Shown here: one piece after another, positions 44,014 to 54,346 of the stretch
Numbering within the stretch: the stretch's first letter is position 1
Layout: every line of letters starts with the position of its first letter
DNA from: Cohaesibacter intestini
Lineage (GTDB): Bacteria > Pseudomonadota > Alphaproteobacteria > Rhizobiales > Cohaesibacteraceae
Assembly: GCF_003324485.1 (NCBI RefSeq)
Contig: NZ_QODK01000004.1
Location: 124,001 to 188,000 of the forward strand
DNA: 64,000 nt
Reading direction: 5' to 3'
Program-made: the position numbers and the translations under genes
Notes under the pieces: model-generated
Databases searched by the model: none
The model's input: the letters and a program-made list of their open reading frames with translations, nothing else
Told to the model about the DNA's origin: nothing

Positions 44014-44934
44014 TCAGAGGCCCAGAGCCGATTTGACGGCGGGCAGGGCTTCCTTGCCATCGATGGTCTTAACACCATCCAACCAGCCATCGAGAACGGC
44101 TGGATTGGCTTTGAGCCATTTTGCTGCCGCGTCTTCGGCTTTTTCGCCATCATTGAGGATTGCACCCATGATCTCGTTTTCCATGGCAAGGGAGAATTCC
44201 AGATTGGTCAGCAGTTTACCAACATTGGGGCATTCCGCAACATAGCCTGCGCGGACGTTGGTATAGACGGTCGCGCCACCAAAACTCGGGCCAAAATAGT
44301 CGTCGCCACCAGACAGGTAGGTGAGATCGAAGTTGGCATTCATCGGATGCGGTTCCCAGCCCAGAAAGACAATCGGCTTGTCGCGTTTGCTCAGACGGCC
44401 AACCTGGCTGAGCATGCCCTGCTCGGAGCTTTCACGCACCTTGAAATCCTTGAGGCCAAAGGCATCTTTTTCGATCATGTCCATGATCAGGCGGTTGCCG
44501 TCATTGCCCGGCTCGATGCCGTAGATGGCACCCTTCAGTTCATCGGAGAATTTGGCGATGGAGGCAAAATCCGTGATGCCAAGCTTTGCGCCTGCCGCAT
44601 TGGTCGCGAGGGTGTATTTCGCGCCTTCAAGGTTGGCACGAACGGTCTCAACCGTTCCCTTCTCGCGGTAGGGCTTGATGTCGGCTTCCATGGTCGGCAT
44701 CCAGTTGCCGAGGAAAATATCAACGTCTCCCTCCTGCAAAGAAACATAGGTCACTGGCACCGACAGGACGCGGGTGTCGGTCTTGTAACCCATCGCATTG
44801 AGAACCGTAGACGTGGCTGCAGTGGTTGCCGTGATGTCCGTCCAACCAACATCTGAGAATGTCACTGTGGAACAATCGGCAAAAGCTGAAGCAGTGGAAA
44901 GGGCAAAGATGGAGGCGGCGACAGCCAGTTTCAT
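44014..44934 (-). CDS. choX: Choline-binding periplasmic protein
   Basis: The 306-residue OpuAC-type receptor has a signal peptide (LAVAASIFALSTASAFA, cleavage before DCSTV). ChoX-like landmarks are VTFSDVGWTDITATTAATS (about 24-42), FLGNWMPTMEADIKPY (Trp of the aromatic box), GIEPGNDGNRLIMDMI and FLGWEPHPMNANFDL. The start at ATG 44934 follows family length; a TTG at 44952 is also in frame. It is divergent from betI, and the 106-bp gap between them should hold the shared operator. Confidence 0.93.
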   Translation of the reverse strand: MKLAVAASIFALSTASAFADCSTVTFSDVGWTDITATTAATSTVLNAMGYKTDTRVLSVPVTYVSLQEGDVDIFLGNWMPTMEADIKPYREKGTVETVRANLEGAKYTLATNAAGAKLGITDFASIAKFSDELKGAIYGIEPGNDGNRLIMDMIEKDAFGLKDFKVRESSEQGMLSQVGRLSKRDKPIVFLGWEPHPMNANFDLTYLSGGDDYFGPSFGGATVYTNVRAGYVAECPNVGKLLTNLEFSLAMENEIMGAILNDGEKAEDAAAKWLKANPAVLDGWLDGVKTIDGKEALPAVKSALGL

Positions 44935-45040
44935 GGAAGGTCTCGCTTTCAATTGTGTGGATGGTGACTATTGATAGTTATTGATTGACTGGTTAATAAA
45001 TAACAGGCTAGAAGAAATTTGCAACCCACTTTGCAGGATA
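44935..45040. promoter_or_regulatory. Divergent choX / betI promoter with a candidate BetI-type operator
   Basis: This AT-rich gap contains GTTATT (44977-44982) and AATAAC (44999-45004) as inverted arms. Between them lies a repeated ATTGAT/TTGATTGAC element. BetI operators are AT-rich dyads in the bet divergent region, and the position is right. The exact site is inferred. Confidence 0.45.
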
Positions 45041-45709
45041 ATGGCATTGGCGAGAAAAAGCGAACAGGAACGACGGGCAGAGCTGATTGCTGCGACCATA
45101 CGAGAGGTCGCCGCCGTTGGGTCGCTGGATGTGACCACCAGTCAGATTGCCAAAAGCGCAGGTGTGTCATCAGGTCTGGCTTTTCATTATTTCAAGGACA
45201 AAAACAGCCTGTTTCTGGCGGCCATGGCGCACATTCTGATGCGCTATGGTCAGGATGTGCGACGGGGACTGGCTGAAGCCCGCACGCCGCAAGAGCGCCT
45301 TGCGTCCATTGCGCGGGCCAGTTTCAACAATCGCAATTTTACCAAGGAAGCCATTCATGCCTGGCTGATCTTTTATTCGCTGGCTTTGCGATCCCCTGCC
45401 GCGCGGCGGTTGCTCTATATCTATCAAAGGCGGCTGCACAGCAATCTGGTTTACAATTTGCGCCCCCTGATCGGCGAGACTGCACCGGATGTCGCCCGAC
45501 GCATTGGCGGTCTGATTGACGGTCTCTATTTGCGCTATGCGCTGGATACGTCATCAGACGACAATCAGGCGGCGTCTGAGCATGTCTTGCGGGCCATCGC
45601 GGCCGAATGCACCGAGATTCACGAAAATGAGGAAATATCCATCGATGAGGCCGACCCAAGCCCGATGGCTCCCATTGCCAACCCCCCGTTGGTCGGGGGA
45701 CAGGAGTAG
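45041..45709 (+). CDS. betI: TetR-type repressor BetI of choline-betaine genes
   Basis: The 222-residue regulator has an N-terminal helix-turn-helix (TIREVAAVGSLDVTTSQIAKSAGVSSGLAFHYFKDKNSLF, about 20-60, given for position). The BetI C-terminal part has FTKEAIHAWLIFYSLA and YQRRLHSNLVYNLRPLI. ATG 45041 (MALARKSEQER) fits the family start, with AGGA just upstream. A roughly 25-residue acidic and Pro-rich tail is longer than usual. It sits 6 bp before betB and should derepress the operon when choline is present. Confidence 0.92.
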   Translation: MALARKSEQERRAELIAATIREVAAVGSLDVTTSQIAKSAGVSSGLAFHYFKDKNSLFLAAMAHILMRYGQDVRRGLAEARTPQERLASIARASFNNRNFTKEAIHAWLIFYSLALRSPAARRLLYIYQRRLHSNLVYNLRPLIGETAPDVARRIGGLIDGLYLRYALDTSSDDNQAASEHVLRAIAAECTEIHENEEISIDEADPSPMAPIANPPLVGGQE

Positions 45710-45715
45710 ACTTAT

Positions 45716-47176
45716 ATGACATTGGCTTATCAGCCCAGAGCCAGCCACTTTGTGGATGGGCAATATTGTGAAGACTCCACCGGAGCTGCCATCGAGGTGG
45801 TCTATCCGGCCACCGGCGAGACCATTGCGCAGGTTCACAGCGCCACCACCGCGATTGTCGAACAGGCCATTGTTGCCGCTGAGGCCGCTCAGAAAATGTG
45901 GGCAAAACTGTCCGGCACAGAGCGGGGCCGGGTTCTGACCCGTGCCGCACAGATCCTGCGTGAGCGCAATCGCGAGTTGTCGGAAATCGAGACCCATGAC
46001 ACGGGCAAGCCTTTGTCGGAGACCCTTGTTGCCGATGCAGCGTCCGGTGCGGATGCGCTTGAATATTTCGGTGGCCTCGCAGGCACGTTGACCGGCGAGC
46101 ATATTCCGGTTGCCGGGGGTGACTTTGTCTATACGCGCCGCGAAGCGCTTGGGGTCTGTGTCGGGATCGGTGCCTGGAACTATCCGATTCAGATTGCCTG
46201 CTGGAAGGCCGCACCGGCTTTGGCCTGCGGCAACGCGATGATCTTCAAGCCGTCCGAAGTCACCCCGCTGTCTGCCTTGAAGTTGGCCGAGATCCTGATC
46301 GAGGCCGGTGCCCCTGCTGGCCTGTTCAATGTGGTGCAAGGCTATGGGGATGTCGGCGCGGCCTTGGTGGCAGATCCGCGCATTGCCAAGGTGTCGCTGA
46401 CCGGATCTGTGCCCACGGGGCAGAAGGTCTATGCCAGCGCGGCTTCGGGGCTCAAACATGCCACGATGGAGCTGGGCGGCAAATCGCCGCTGATCATTTT
46501 CGATGATGCCAATCTGGACAATGCGGTGTCCGCTGCGATCAATGGCAATTTCTATTCGACCGGTCAGATTTGTTCCAATTCGACCCGTGTCTTCGTGCAC
46601 GAGTCCATCAAGGATGTGTTTCTGGCTCGCCTGTCCAAACGGATGGAATTGGCCATCATCGGCGATCCGATGGATGAGGCAACCACCATTGGGCCGATGG
46701 TCTCCGAGCGTCAACGCGCGATCACTCTGGGCTATATCGACAAAGGCCTTGAAGAAGGTGCAACCTTGGTCGCCGGTGGCAAGGCCATTGACGGGGCCGG
46801 TTATTATATCGAGCCGACGGTGTTCGCTGACGTGACCGATGAGATGACCATCGCGCGGGAAGAAATTTTCGGACCCGTCATGTCTGTTCTGTCCTTCCGG
46901 GATGAACAGGAGGTTGTCGATCGGGCGAATGCGACCGCATTCGGTCTGGCAGCAGGCGTCTTTACCAGTGATTTGACCCGGGCTCACCGCGTTGTCGAGC
47001 GGTTTGAAGCCGGGACTTGTTACATCAACACTTTTAATCTGACCCCGGTCGAGGCGCCGTTTGGTGGCGTCAAGATGTCGGGTGTCGGGCGTGAAAATTC
47101 CAAGGCCGCGATTGAGCATTATAGCCAGTTGAAGTCGGTTTATGTCTGTCTTGGTGATACGGAGGCTCCCTTTTGA
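45716..47176 (+). CDS. betB: Betaine aldehyde dehydrogenase
   Basis: This NAD-dependent enzyme oxidises betaine aldehyde to glycine betaine. The 486-residue ALDH fold has [21 protein letters not shown] (about 143-163, in part). The catalytic Glu is in MELGGKSPL, the catalytic Cys is in [14 protein letters not shown] (about 282), and the C-terminal block is [14 protein letters not shown]. The N-terminal [15 protein letters not shown] is BetB-like. Its stop overlaps the betA start (TGATG). Confidence 0.96.
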   Translation: MTLAYQPRASHFVDGQYCEDSTGAAIEVVYPATGETIAQVHSATTAIVEQAIVAAEAAQKMWAKLSGTERGRVLTRAAQILRERNRELSEIETHDTGKPLSETLVADAASGADALEYFGGLAGTLTGEHIPVAGGDFVYTRREALGVCVGIGAWNYPIQIACWKAAPALACGNAMIFKPSEVTPLSALKLAEILIEAGAPAGLFNVVQGYGDVGAALVADPRIAKVSLTGSVPTGQKVYASAASGLKHATMELGGKSPLIIFDDANLDNAVSAAINGNFYSTGQICSNSTRVFVHESIKDVFLARLSKRMELAIIGDPMDEATTIGPMVSERQRAITLGYIDKGLEEGATLVAGGKAIDGAGYYIEPTVFADVTDEMTIAREEIFGPVMSVLSFRDEQEVVDRANATAFGLAAGVFTSDLTRAHRVVERFEAGTCYINTFNLTPVEAPFGGVKMSGVGRENSKAAIEHYSQLKSVYVCLGDTEAPF

Positions 47177-48831
47177 TGCGCGCGGATTATGTAATTATTG
47201 GGTCCGGTTCTGCCGGTAGTGCGACGGCCTATCGGCTTGCCGAAGCAGGCAAATCGGTGATCGTCATCGAACAGGGTGGCACGGATATTGGTCCCTTTAT
47301 CCAGATGCCGGCTGCTCTGTCCTATCCCATGAACATGCCCATTTACGATTGGGGCTTCAAAAGCGAGCCTGAGCCCCATCTGGGTGGCCGGTCGCTTGTG
47401 ACGCCTCGGGGCAAAATCATTGGTGGCACATCGTCGATCAACGGCATGGTTTATGTGCGCGGTCATGCCTGTGATTATGACGATTGGAACGAGAATGGCG
47501 CGTCTGGTTGGTCCTATGCGGATGTGCTGCCCTATTTCAAACGCATGGAGCAATGGCATTCCGGTGGCCATGGGGGGGATGCCGACTGGCGTGGCAAGGA
47601 CGGCCCGCTGCATGTTTCGCGGGGGCCGCGCGACAATCCGCTGGTTTCCGCCTTTGAAGAAGCCGGTCGTCAGGCTGGCTATCAAATGACCGCGGATTAC
47701 AATGGCGAGAAGCAGGAGGGCTTTGGCCCGCTTGAGGCCAATATCTGGAAAGGCACCCGTTGGTCTTGCGTCAAGGCCTATCTCAAGCCTGCGCTTCAAG
47801 GTGGTAAATGCGAGCTGGTCAAGGCTTTTGCCCAGAAAATCGTGATTGAGGATGGCAAGGCGACGGGCGTCGAAGTCCACCGGCGCGGCCAGACCGAAGT
47901 GATCCATGCCAATTGCGAGGTTATCGTCGCTGCATCCTCCATCAACTCGCCCAAGCTGTTGATGCTGTCCGGCATTGGCCCTGCGGCGGAGCTGGCGGCG
48001 CATGATATCGACATCGTTGCGGACCGGCCCGGTGTTGGCAAGAATCTTCAGGATCATCTGGAGCTTTATATCCAGCAGGCCTGTATCCAGCCGATCACCC
48101 TGTTCAAATACTGGAACCTGATTGGCAAGGCGCTGATCGGTGCGCAATGGCTGTTCACCAAAACCGGACTGGGCGCGTCGAACCAGTTTGAAAGCGGGGC
48201 TTTTGTCCGCACGGCCGCCGGGGTGAAATATCCCGACATTCAATTCCACTTCCTGCCCATCGCTGTGCGCTATGACGGGCAGGTGGCTGCCGAAGGCCAT
48301 GGTTTTCAGGCGCATGTCGGGCCGATGCGGTCAAAATCCCGCGGCGAAGTCACCTTGCGCTCCGCTGACCCGCGACAGGATCCGAAAATTCTGTTCAACT
48401 ACATGTCGCATGAAGAGGATTGGCGCGATTTCCGCACCTGCATTGAGTTGACCCGCGAACTGTTCGGGCAGGAGGCCTTTGCACCCTATCGCGGCAAGGA
48501 AATCCAGCCCGGTGCAGAGGTCACGTCTGAAGAGGCGCTCAATGACTTTATCCGTGAGCATGTAGAGAGTGCCTTCCATCCTTGCGGTACCTGCAAGATG
48601 GGAGCGAAAGACGATCCGATGGCGGTTGTCGACCCGGATCTCAAGGTCATTGGCGTTGAGGGACTTCGCGTCGCTGACAGCTCCATCTTCCCGCAAATCA
48701 CCAATGGCAATCTCAACGCCCCATCCATCATGGTCGGCGAGAAGGCGGCCGATCATATCCTTGGCCAGATGTTGCCGCGCGATGAAAGCCAAGCCTGGAT
48801 TCATCCAGATTGGCAGACCAGCCAGCGATAG
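47176..48831 (+). CDS. betA: Choline dehydrogenase
   Basis: This FAD enzyme of the GMC family oxidises choline to betaine aldehyde. The 551-residue protein has the dinucleotide motif [21 protein letters not shown] (about 5-25, in part) and the GMC signature [21 protein letters not shown]. The active-site His region is [14 protein letters not shown] (about 465-478), and the second GMC His/Asn region is [19 protein letters not shown] start at ATG 47176, which shares a base with the betB stop. The enzyme is probably associated with the inner membrane, as in E. coli. Confidence 0.96.
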   Translation: MRADYVIIGSGSAGSATAYRLAEAGKSVIVIEQGGTDIGPFIQMPAALSYPMNMPIYDWGFKSEPEPHLGGRSLVTPRGKIIGGTSSINGMVYVRGHACDYDDWNENGASGWSYADVLPYFKRMEQWHSGGHGGDADWRGKDGPLHVSRGPRDNPLVSAFEEAGRQAGYQMTADYNGEKQEGFGPLEANIWKGTRWSCVKAYLKPALQGGKCELVKAFAQKIVIEDGKATGVEVHRRGQTEVIHANCEVIVAASSINSPKLLMLSGIGPAAELAAHDIDIVADRPGVGKNLQDHLELYIQQACIQPITLFKYWNLIGKALIGAQWLFTKTGLGASNQFESGAFVRTAAGVKYPDIQFHFLPIAVRYDGQVAAEGHGFQAHVGPMRSKSRGEVTLRSADPRQDPKILFNYMSHEEDWRDFRTCIELTRELFGQEAFAPYRGKEIQPGAEVTSEEALNDFIREHVESAFHPCGTCKMGAKDDPMAVVDPDLKVIGVEGLRVADSSIFPQITNGNLNAPSIMVGEKAADHILGQMLPRDESQAWIHPDWQTSQR

Positions 48832-48844
48832 TTCCACGCCCTTT

Positions 48845-48877
48845 CCCAAGGCGCAAAAAACACAGACGCGCCTTGGG
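48845..48877 (+). terminator. Hairpin after betA, probable transcript end
   Basis: CCCAAGGCGC (48845-48854) and GCGCCTTGGG (48868-48877) form a perfect 10-bp stem, 14 bp after the betA stop. The loop is A-rich, and there is no clear T tract. Confidence 0.6.
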
Positions 48878-49017
48878 ACCTTGCCGGCCAGTCAGGCAGA
48901 AAGATGGTTCATCTTTTCACTGGACAGGCGCGATCAACAAGATCGCGGTGGTTTCTCCGCCTTCTCCTCCTTCATTTCGGGGCGTCTATAGCCCGATTAC
49001 CCTTCGGCCTGATGGTT

Positions 49018-49038
49018 TTTTGACACTTGGTGTCAAAA
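49018..49038. promoter_or_regulatory. Perfect 9-bp palindrome, operator-like
   Basis: The arms TTTTGACAC (49018-49026) and GTGTCAAAA (49030-49038) are separated by TTG. The low GC content and lack of a T tail make a protein-binding site more likely than a terminator. It lies 627 bp before the AraC-family gene and 187 bp after betA, with no gene obviously attached. Confidence 0.5.
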
Positions 49039-49664
49039 GGTTGGCATTAGATGGGATGATACTTTCCATGATTGTCAGTGGGGACCATGGGCTCGTTCAG
49101 GCTCGAACTTGTGTCGACGAAAGACATCCGCTGCATCGGATAGAGGAGCTCATATCCCTATTGTGATGGGGCCCAACCCATTGAGGTGGATCACTTGTCC
49201 GCCATGTTTTTCAAGCACGTTTGGTTTTGAACAGCTATTTCCAAATTCAGCTGCGACATAATATCCTCAATGCAACGAAAAATTGGATAAGATGCATCTT
49301 GGAATGTTAAAATAGTATCGAACGCATGTCGGAAACTGCGTACGGTAAATTTGCATATCAAAGAGCGCCCAAGCTCTTTTCTGGGCAGGGTTTAACCTCA
49401 GCCTCGGTCTGATTTGGCCAAAATCTCCCGTTTTTGACGACAGTTTCTGATTTCCAATGGTTAATTATTCTTGAAAAGTTCATGTTTTATAATGGCTTGC
49501 GCGGATCGCCTATGCCAATATTCACATTGGCTGGTCAAAAAAGTATTATATAAAACTCCGTAGTGATGTGGAGTTATTGGAAATATCTGACCTATACTCG
49601 CTTACAAGACGACGATCGTTTGCACCCTTGGGAGGGGGTGGATTGGCGTTAATGGGAGGATAGG

Positions 49665-50549
49665 ATGCAGCCAGATCTTGAGTTGGTGCATATTCGAAAA
49701 GGTGAGTCTTTTGCCGCCTGGCAGCACGGATATCCATTCCGCACTGTCCGCTGGCATTATCACCCGGAATATGAAATTCATCTCGTTGTTTCGACGTCCG
49801 GCAAATATTATGTCGGCGATCATATCGGCCAGTTCAAGCCGGGCCAGCTCGTCATGACCGGTCCCTATCTGCCGCAAAACTGGATCAGCGAGATTCCCGA
49901 AGGCAGCTTTCACCATCGCCGCAGTCAGGTCATCCAGTTCTCCGAACCCTTCATCGAAGATGCCATGGATGCCATTCCTGAAATGGCCTCTTTCCGTCCG
50001 ATGCTTGAGCGGAGCCAACGTGGCCTTCTGTTCGACAACGAGACCGGCAATTCGATCGAACCTGTGCTCAGTCAACTGGTGGATGCAACGGGGATCAAGC
50101 GGATTGCCCTGTTTTGCGAGATCGTCGACACACTGCTTCGGGCGCCGGAGCCGCAAGTTCTTGCCAGCCTCAACTTCCAGCTGGAAATGGGCGGCGCTGA
50201 TGATACGGGCATCAATCGGGCGATCCATTTCCTGCGGGAAAATCTGACCAAGCCGATCACCGAAGCGGATCTTGCGGACCTGACCGGGCAGAGCCAAAGC
50301 TCCTTCTCGCGGTCCTTCAAGCGCCATACGGGCATGACGCTGGTTCGCTACAAGAACCAGCTCAGGATCGATCTGGCCTGTCACATGCTGCTGTCGGACG
50401 TCGACGCTCGCATCGCTGACATTTGTTACGATGTCGGCTTTGCCAACCTGTCCAACTTCAACCGACACTTCCAAAAGCTCAAGGGGATGTCCCCGTCGGA
50501 ATTCCGAACCTCTTTTGCGGCGAATAATGTGGTCCGTATGACAGGGTAG
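49665..50549 (+). CDS. AraC-family transcriptional regulator of the pentitol locus
   Basis: The 294-residue protein has an N-terminal cupin-like sensor (VRWHYHPEYEIHLVV, FKPGQLVMTGPYLPQNW). The C-terminal double helix-turn-helix (about 190-285) shows ITEADLADLTGQSQSSFSRSFKRHTG and IADICYDVGFANLSNFNRHFQKLKGMSPSEFR, quoted here as two landmarks. ATG 49665 has GGGAGGA 4 nt upstream. It is 97 bp upstream of the importer operon in the same direction and probably activates it in response to a pentitol. Confidence 0.92.
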   Translation: MQPDLELVHIRKGESFAAWQHGYPFRTVRWHYHPEYEIHLVVSTSGKYYVGDHIGQFKPGQLVMTGPYLPQNWISEIPEGSFHHRRSQVIQFSEPFIEDAMDAIPEMASFRPMLERSQRGLLFDNETGNSIEPVLSQLVDATGIKRIALFCEIVDTLLRAPEPQVLASLNFQLEMGGADDTGINRAIHFLRENLTKPITEADLADLTGQSQSSFSRSFKRHTGMTLVRYKNQLRIDLACHMLLSDVDARIADICYDVGFANLSNFNRHFQKLKGMSPSEFRTSFAANNVVRMTG

Positions 50550-50645
50550 GTTTTTTAAAAACGCTTTTGATTTCAACCATGTCGCAGAATAACACTCTGC
50601 GCAAACGGGTAAGTATTGCCCACTTCACAAACGGGAGGAACCCAG

Positions 50646-51563
50646 ATGAAGAAACTGCTTAAAACCGTATCGGTGGCCGCGCTTGGCCTGATGGCTTCGA
50701 CCATGATGTCTGCTGCCGCTGACGGCAAATTGAAAATCGGCATGACATTTCAGGAAATGAACAACCCTTATTTCGTTTCCATGCATGAAGCGCTGAAAGA
50801 AGCTGCGGCTTCGCTGAATGCTGATCTGGTTGTCACCGATGCGGGTCATGATGTTGCCAAACAGCTTTCCGATGTGGAAGACATGTTGCAGCAGGATATT
50901 GATATCCTCCTTTTGAACCCGACCGACAGCGCCGGCATCGAAGCCGCTGTGACCATGGCCAAGGAAGCGGGTGCCATCGTCGTGGCAGTGGATGCCAACG
51001 CCAATGGTCCGGTTGACACCTTCGTTGGGTCCAAAAACCGCGATGCTGGCTACATGTCCTGCAAATATATGGCGGAGGCTCTGGGTGGCAAAGGGGAAGT
51101 GGCCATTCTGGATGGTATCCCGGTGGTGCCGATCCTGCAACGCGTCGAAGGCTGCAAAGCTGCTCTGGGTGAATTTGCCGATATCAAACTGGTCGATACA
51201 CAGAATGGCCGCCAGGACCGTTCGGTTGCCCTTGGTGTTGTCGAAAACATGATCCAGTCCCATCCGAAACTGGCAGGGATCTTTTCCGTTAATGACGGTG
51301 GTGCCATGGGTGCGCTGGCTGCCATTCAGGGATCGGGTCGCGACATCAAGCTGACCTCGGTTGACGGTGCGCCTGAAGCCATTGACGCCATCAACAATGG
51401 CACGCCATTCATCGAAACCACCGCTCAGTTCCCACGCGATCAGATCCGCGTCGGTTTGGGCATGGCTTTGGCCCAGCTCTGGGGTGCTCGCGTTGTGCCG
51501 TCTGAAGTGCCGATCGACGTTCGTGTGATCGACGCCAAGAATGCCAAAGGCTTCAGCTGGTAA
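50646..51563 (+). CDS. Sugar/polyol ABC transporter periplasmic binding protein (RbsB family)
   Basis: The 305-residue type I binding protein has a signal peptide ([19 protein letters not shown]). Pentose-binder landmarks are [16 protein letters not shown] (about 32-47), [20 protein letters not shown] and [15 protein letters not shown]. The start at 50646 has GGGAGGA upstream; the frame to 50616 precedes this site. With the ATPase and permease it forms a CUT2-type importer. Ribitol, or another pentitol or pentulose, is the likely cargo, judging from the downstream enzymes. Confidence 0.92.
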   Translation: MKKLLKTVSVAALGLMASTMMSAAADGKLKIGMTFQEMNNPYFVSMHEALKEAAASLNADLVVTDAGHDVAKQLSDVEDMLQQDIDILLLNPTDSAGIEAAVTMAKEAGAIVVAVDANANGPVDTFVGSKNRDAGYMSCKYMAEALGGKGEVAILDGIPVVPILQRVEGCKAALGEFADIKLVDTQNGRQDRSVALGVVENMIQSHPKLAGIFSVNDGGAMGALAAIQGSGRDIKLTSVDGAPEAIDAINNGTPFIETTAQFPRDQIRVGLGMALAQLWGARVVPSEVPIDVRVIDAKNAKGFSW

Positions 51564-51579
51564 TCTGGACCTCCCAAGA

Positions 51580-51609
51580 CCACTCCCGCCGCTTCTTTGG
51601 TGGGGGTGG
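51580..51609 (+). promoter_or_regulatory. Hairpin between binding-protein and ATPase genes of the pentitol importer
   Basis: CCACTCCCGCC (51580-51590) pairs with GGTGGGGGTGG (51599-51609) with two G-U pairs over an 8-nt loop, 17 bp after the stop. It matches the layout of the other importer operons in this window. Confidence 0.6.
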
Positions 51610-51639
51610 TTCTCTCACTCCAACCTATTGGACTGTCCT

Positions 51640-53142
51640 ATGCTGCAAATGAACGGGATCAAGAAACGCTTCGGCTCTATCGAAGTCTTGCATGGCGTTG
51701 ATCTTGAGGTGCGCGCGGGGGAAGTGCATGCGCTTCTGGGCGAGAATGGTGCTGGCAAATCGACTTTGATGAAAGTCCTGTGTGGTATTATCAAGGAGAG
51801 CGAAGGCACCATCAGGATCAATGATGAGCTTCACTCCTTTGCCAATTATGACGCGGCCATTGCGGCTGGCGTCGGCATCGTGTTTCAGGAATTCAGTCTC
51901 ATTCCTTATCTGACGGCCATCGAAAATATGTTTCTGGCCAGAGAGATGACCACTCGGCTCGGGCTTCTGGATCGCAAGGCCATGCGCAATCGGGCGCGCG
52001 AAATCCTCGCTCGGCTTGATGTGGACCTGCCGCTCAATGTGCCGGTGGCCAATCTGTCGGTTGCCGAACAGCAATTTGTCGAAATCGCTAAGGCCTTGTC
52101 GCTGGAAGCGCGGATCTTGGTGCTGGATGAACCAACCGCAACGCTGACGCCGTCTGAGGTGGAGCATCTGTTTAAGGTGATCCGCGAATTGCGCCGGGAT
52201 GGGGTGGCGATTGTCTTCATTTCCCATCACATGGAAGAAATTTTCGAGATTTGCGACCGCATCACCGTATTGCGCGACGGGCATTATATTGCCACCCATG
52301 ACGTTGCCGATGTGGATGTGGACCGTTTGGTGGAGCTGATGGTCGGTCGGCGGATCGAGCAGAGCTTCCCGCCGAAACCAGAGATCGACATGAGCGGCGA
52401 GCCGGTGCTGGATGTGAGTGAACTGCAATTGTCAAAAGCAAGCCCGGTGTCCTCCTTCCAATTGCATCAAGGCGAAATTCTCGGCTTTGCCGGTTTGGTC
52501 GGGTCCGGGCGCACCGAGACTGCCTTGGCGATGATCGGGGCGCATCCGTCCGTCACCTGCAATGTCAAGCATAATGGCAAGGAAGTGCGCTTTTCCGAGC
52601 CTGCTGATGCGCTGGCCCATGGCATCGGGCTGTTGCCCGAAAGCCGTAAGGAACAGGGGCTGGTGACCAGCTTCTCGATCCTGCGCAATGTCTCGATCAA
52701 CAATTACGGCAAATATCGCAAGAATGGGGTCTTTATCGACCTCAAAAAGGAAGTGCTGTGCACCAAAGAGGTGATGGCACAGGTGCGGGTCAAGGCCAAT
52801 GGCCCCAGCGATCCGCTCGATACCCTTTCGGGGGGCAACCAGCAAAAGGTGGTGGTGGCCCGCTGGCTGAACCACACCATGAATGTCCTCATTTTTGATG
52901 AACCCACCCGCGGCATTGATGTCGGGGCAAAGGCTGAAATCTATCAGCTGATGCGCGACCTGACCGAGCAAGGGTGTTCCATCATCATGATTTCCTCGGA
53001 GCTGCCGGAAATTCTCGGCATGTCCGACCGGGTCTGTGTCTTTCGTGACGGCGGCATTGTCGACACGGTCGAAGGCGCCAACATCAACTCGGAAAAAATC
53101 ATGACGCTCGCAACGACCGGGAGACAAGACAATGTCGCATAA
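51640..53142 (+). CDS. Sugar/polyol ABC transporter ATPase with two nucleotide-binding domains (RbsA family)
   Basis: The 500-residue protein has two ABC domains. The first has Walker [10 protein letters not shown] (about 36-44), signature [15 protein letters not shown] and Walker [15 protein letters not shown]. The second has a degenerate P-loop GLVGSGRTE (about 287-295), signature [15 protein letters not shown] and [13 protein letters not shown]. This asymmetric design is normal for CUT2 importers. The start is [12 protein letters not shown] at 51640; the 33 upstream residues of the open frame overlap the hairpin. The 3' end overlaps the permease start by 11 bases. Confidence 0.94.
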   Translation: MLQMNGIKKRFGSIEVLHGVDLEVRAGEVHALLGENGAGKSTLMKVLCGIIKESEGTIRINDELHSFANYDAAIAAGVGIVFQEFSLIPYLTAIENMFLAREMTTRLGLLDRKAMRNRAREILARLDVDLPLNVPVANLSVAEQQFVEIAKALSLEARILVLDEPTATLTPSEVEHLFKVIRELRRDGVAIVFISHHMEEIFEICDRITVLRDGHYIATHDVADVDVDRLVELMVGRRIEQSFPPKPEIDMSGEPVLDVSELQLSKASPVSSFQLHQGEILGFAGLVGSGRTETALAMIGAHPSVTCNVKHNGKEVRFSEPADALAHGIGLLPESRKEQGLVTSFSILRNVSINNYGKYRKNGVFIDLKKEVLCTKEVMAQVRVKANGPSDPLDTLSGGNQQKVVVARWLNHTMNVLIFDEPTRGIDVGAKAEIYQLMRDLTEQGCSIIMISSELPEILGMSDRVCVFRDGGIVDTVEGANINSEKIMTLATTGRQDNVA

Positions 53143-54121
53143 TGAAATTATCAGCGAGGCCGGGAAGGCACCAGGCATGAACCAGAGTTTCAATTTCCGT
53201 GACTATCTGCATTCGCCGCTGGTCCTGCCGTTGGCCGGTTTGATCGTGGTGTCCATCATGATGGGTATTGCGAGTGAGAATTTCTTCAGCATTTCCAACA
53301 TTTTCAATGTGCTCCGGCAGGTGTCGATCATTGGCATTCTGGCGGTTGGCATGACCTTTGTCATTCTCACCGGCGGGATTGACCTCTCGGTCGGTGCCGT
53401 GATGGCCCTGTCTGGGACGATTTGTGCCGGGTTGATTGTCCATGGCGACATGTCTGGGGGCATTGGGCTTTTGGGCGGCACAGCGGTCGGGATCGGCTTT
53501 GGCCTGATTAACGGGGCGATGGTGGCGTGGGGGCGCATGCCCGCGATCATTGTGACGCTCGCGACGATGGGCATCGCCCGAGGTCTGGGGCTGATCTATT
53601 CGGGTGGCTATCCGATCAGCGGGTTGCCAAGTTGGATTTCGTGGTTCGGCATTGGCAGGATTGGCGATATTCCGGTGCCGGTGATCCTGATGGTGGTGAT
53701 CTATTTCTGCGCCTGGGTGCTGTTGCAGCGTACGCCGTTCGGTCGCCATGTCTATTCGATTGGTGGGAATGAGACGGCTGCTCGTCTGTCGGGCGTCAAG
53801 ACCCAATGGATCAAGCTGGCCATCTATACCATTTCCGGCTTCACCTCGTCGCTGGCGGCGATCGTGCTGACTGGTCGGCTGATGAGTGGTCAGCCCAATG
53901 CCGGGGTCGGCTTTGAGCTTGATGCCATCGCGGCTGTGGTGCTGGGCGGCACGTCGATTGCCGGGGGGCGTGGTCTGATCCTTGGCACCCTGATCGGCGC
54001 AATCCTGTTGGGAATCCTCAATAATGGTCTCAATCTGATGGGCATCAATCCGTATCTGCAAGATGTCATCAAGGGCTGCATCATTCTGCTGGCCATCTAT
54101 ATCGGTCGCGAATGGCGCTGA
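53132..54121 (+). CDS. Sugar/polyol ABC transporter permease (RbsC family)
   Basis: The 329-residue protein has about eight to ten membrane helices. Family landmarks are [20 protein letters not shown] (about 72-91), [16 protein letters not shown] and [21 protein letters not shown]. It overlaps the ATPase stop by 11 bases, which shows translational coupling. It closes the transport part of the operon and is followed by a hairpin at 54138. Confidence 0.94.
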   Translation: MSHNEIISEAGKAPGMNQSFNFRDYLHSPLVLPLAGLIVVSIMMGIASENFFSISNIFNVLRQVSIIGILAVGMTFVILTGGIDLSVGAVMALSGTICAGLIVHGDMSGGIGLLGGTAVGIGFGLINGAMVAWGRMPAIIVTLATMGIARGLGLIYSGGYPISGLPSWISWFGIGRIGDIPVPVILMVVIYFCAWVLLQRTPFGRHVYSIGGNETAARLSGVKTQWIKLAIYTISGFTSSLAAIVLTGRLMSGQPNAGVGFELDAIAAVVLGGTSIAGGRGLILGTLIGAILLGILNNGLNLMGINPYLQDVIKGCIILLAIYIGREWR

Positions 54122-54137
54122 TGGTCCCAGGCTTAAA

Positions 54138-54165
54138 GGCGTCTCGAGGTCTGACTTGAGACGCC
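54138..54165 (+). terminator. Hairpin after the pentitol permease gene
   Basis: GGCGTCTC (54138-54145) and GAGACGCC (54158-54165) form a perfect 8-bp stem 17 bp after the stop. There is no T tract, so termination may be partial. A second small hairpin, CACTTG-CAACGA-CAAGTG, lies near 54199-54216. The enzyme genes begin 180 bp downstream. Confidence 0.55.
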
Positions 54166-54346
54166 GATGACTGACTGAGCAACAGAAATTTCAAAACCCA
54201 CTTGCAACGACAAGTGACCTTTCGGTGAGGGCTCTCTCCGGGAGACGGGGGAAGTCGCGCTTTTTTCAGGCTGATTGGCCAGATGTCTGAGCTGTTCTTG
54301 CCCCACGAACTGCGCGGGTGGGACGCGGAAAGATGAGAGGTTCAAA

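Larger units (their letters stand above)
48832..49664. other. Long intergenic region between betA and the AraC-family gene
   Basis: No gene is supported in these 830 bp. The plus frame 48810-49166 overlaps the betA end and has no motif or ribosome site. The region holds the betA hairpin (48845), a perfect operator-like palindrome (49018) and then an AT-rich stretch to 49620, probably the promoter of the AraC gene. Confidence 0.55.

Noticed and set aside
45554-47119. 521-codon open frame antisense to betB
   Set aside because: It is fully antisense to a clear aldehyde dehydrogenase. The translation has no family-like motif, and such frames arise from codon bias on GC-rich DNA.
47140-48315. 391-codon open frame antisense to betA
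   Set aside because: It is a mirror of the GMC oxidoreductase gene with no recognisable domain or ribosome site.
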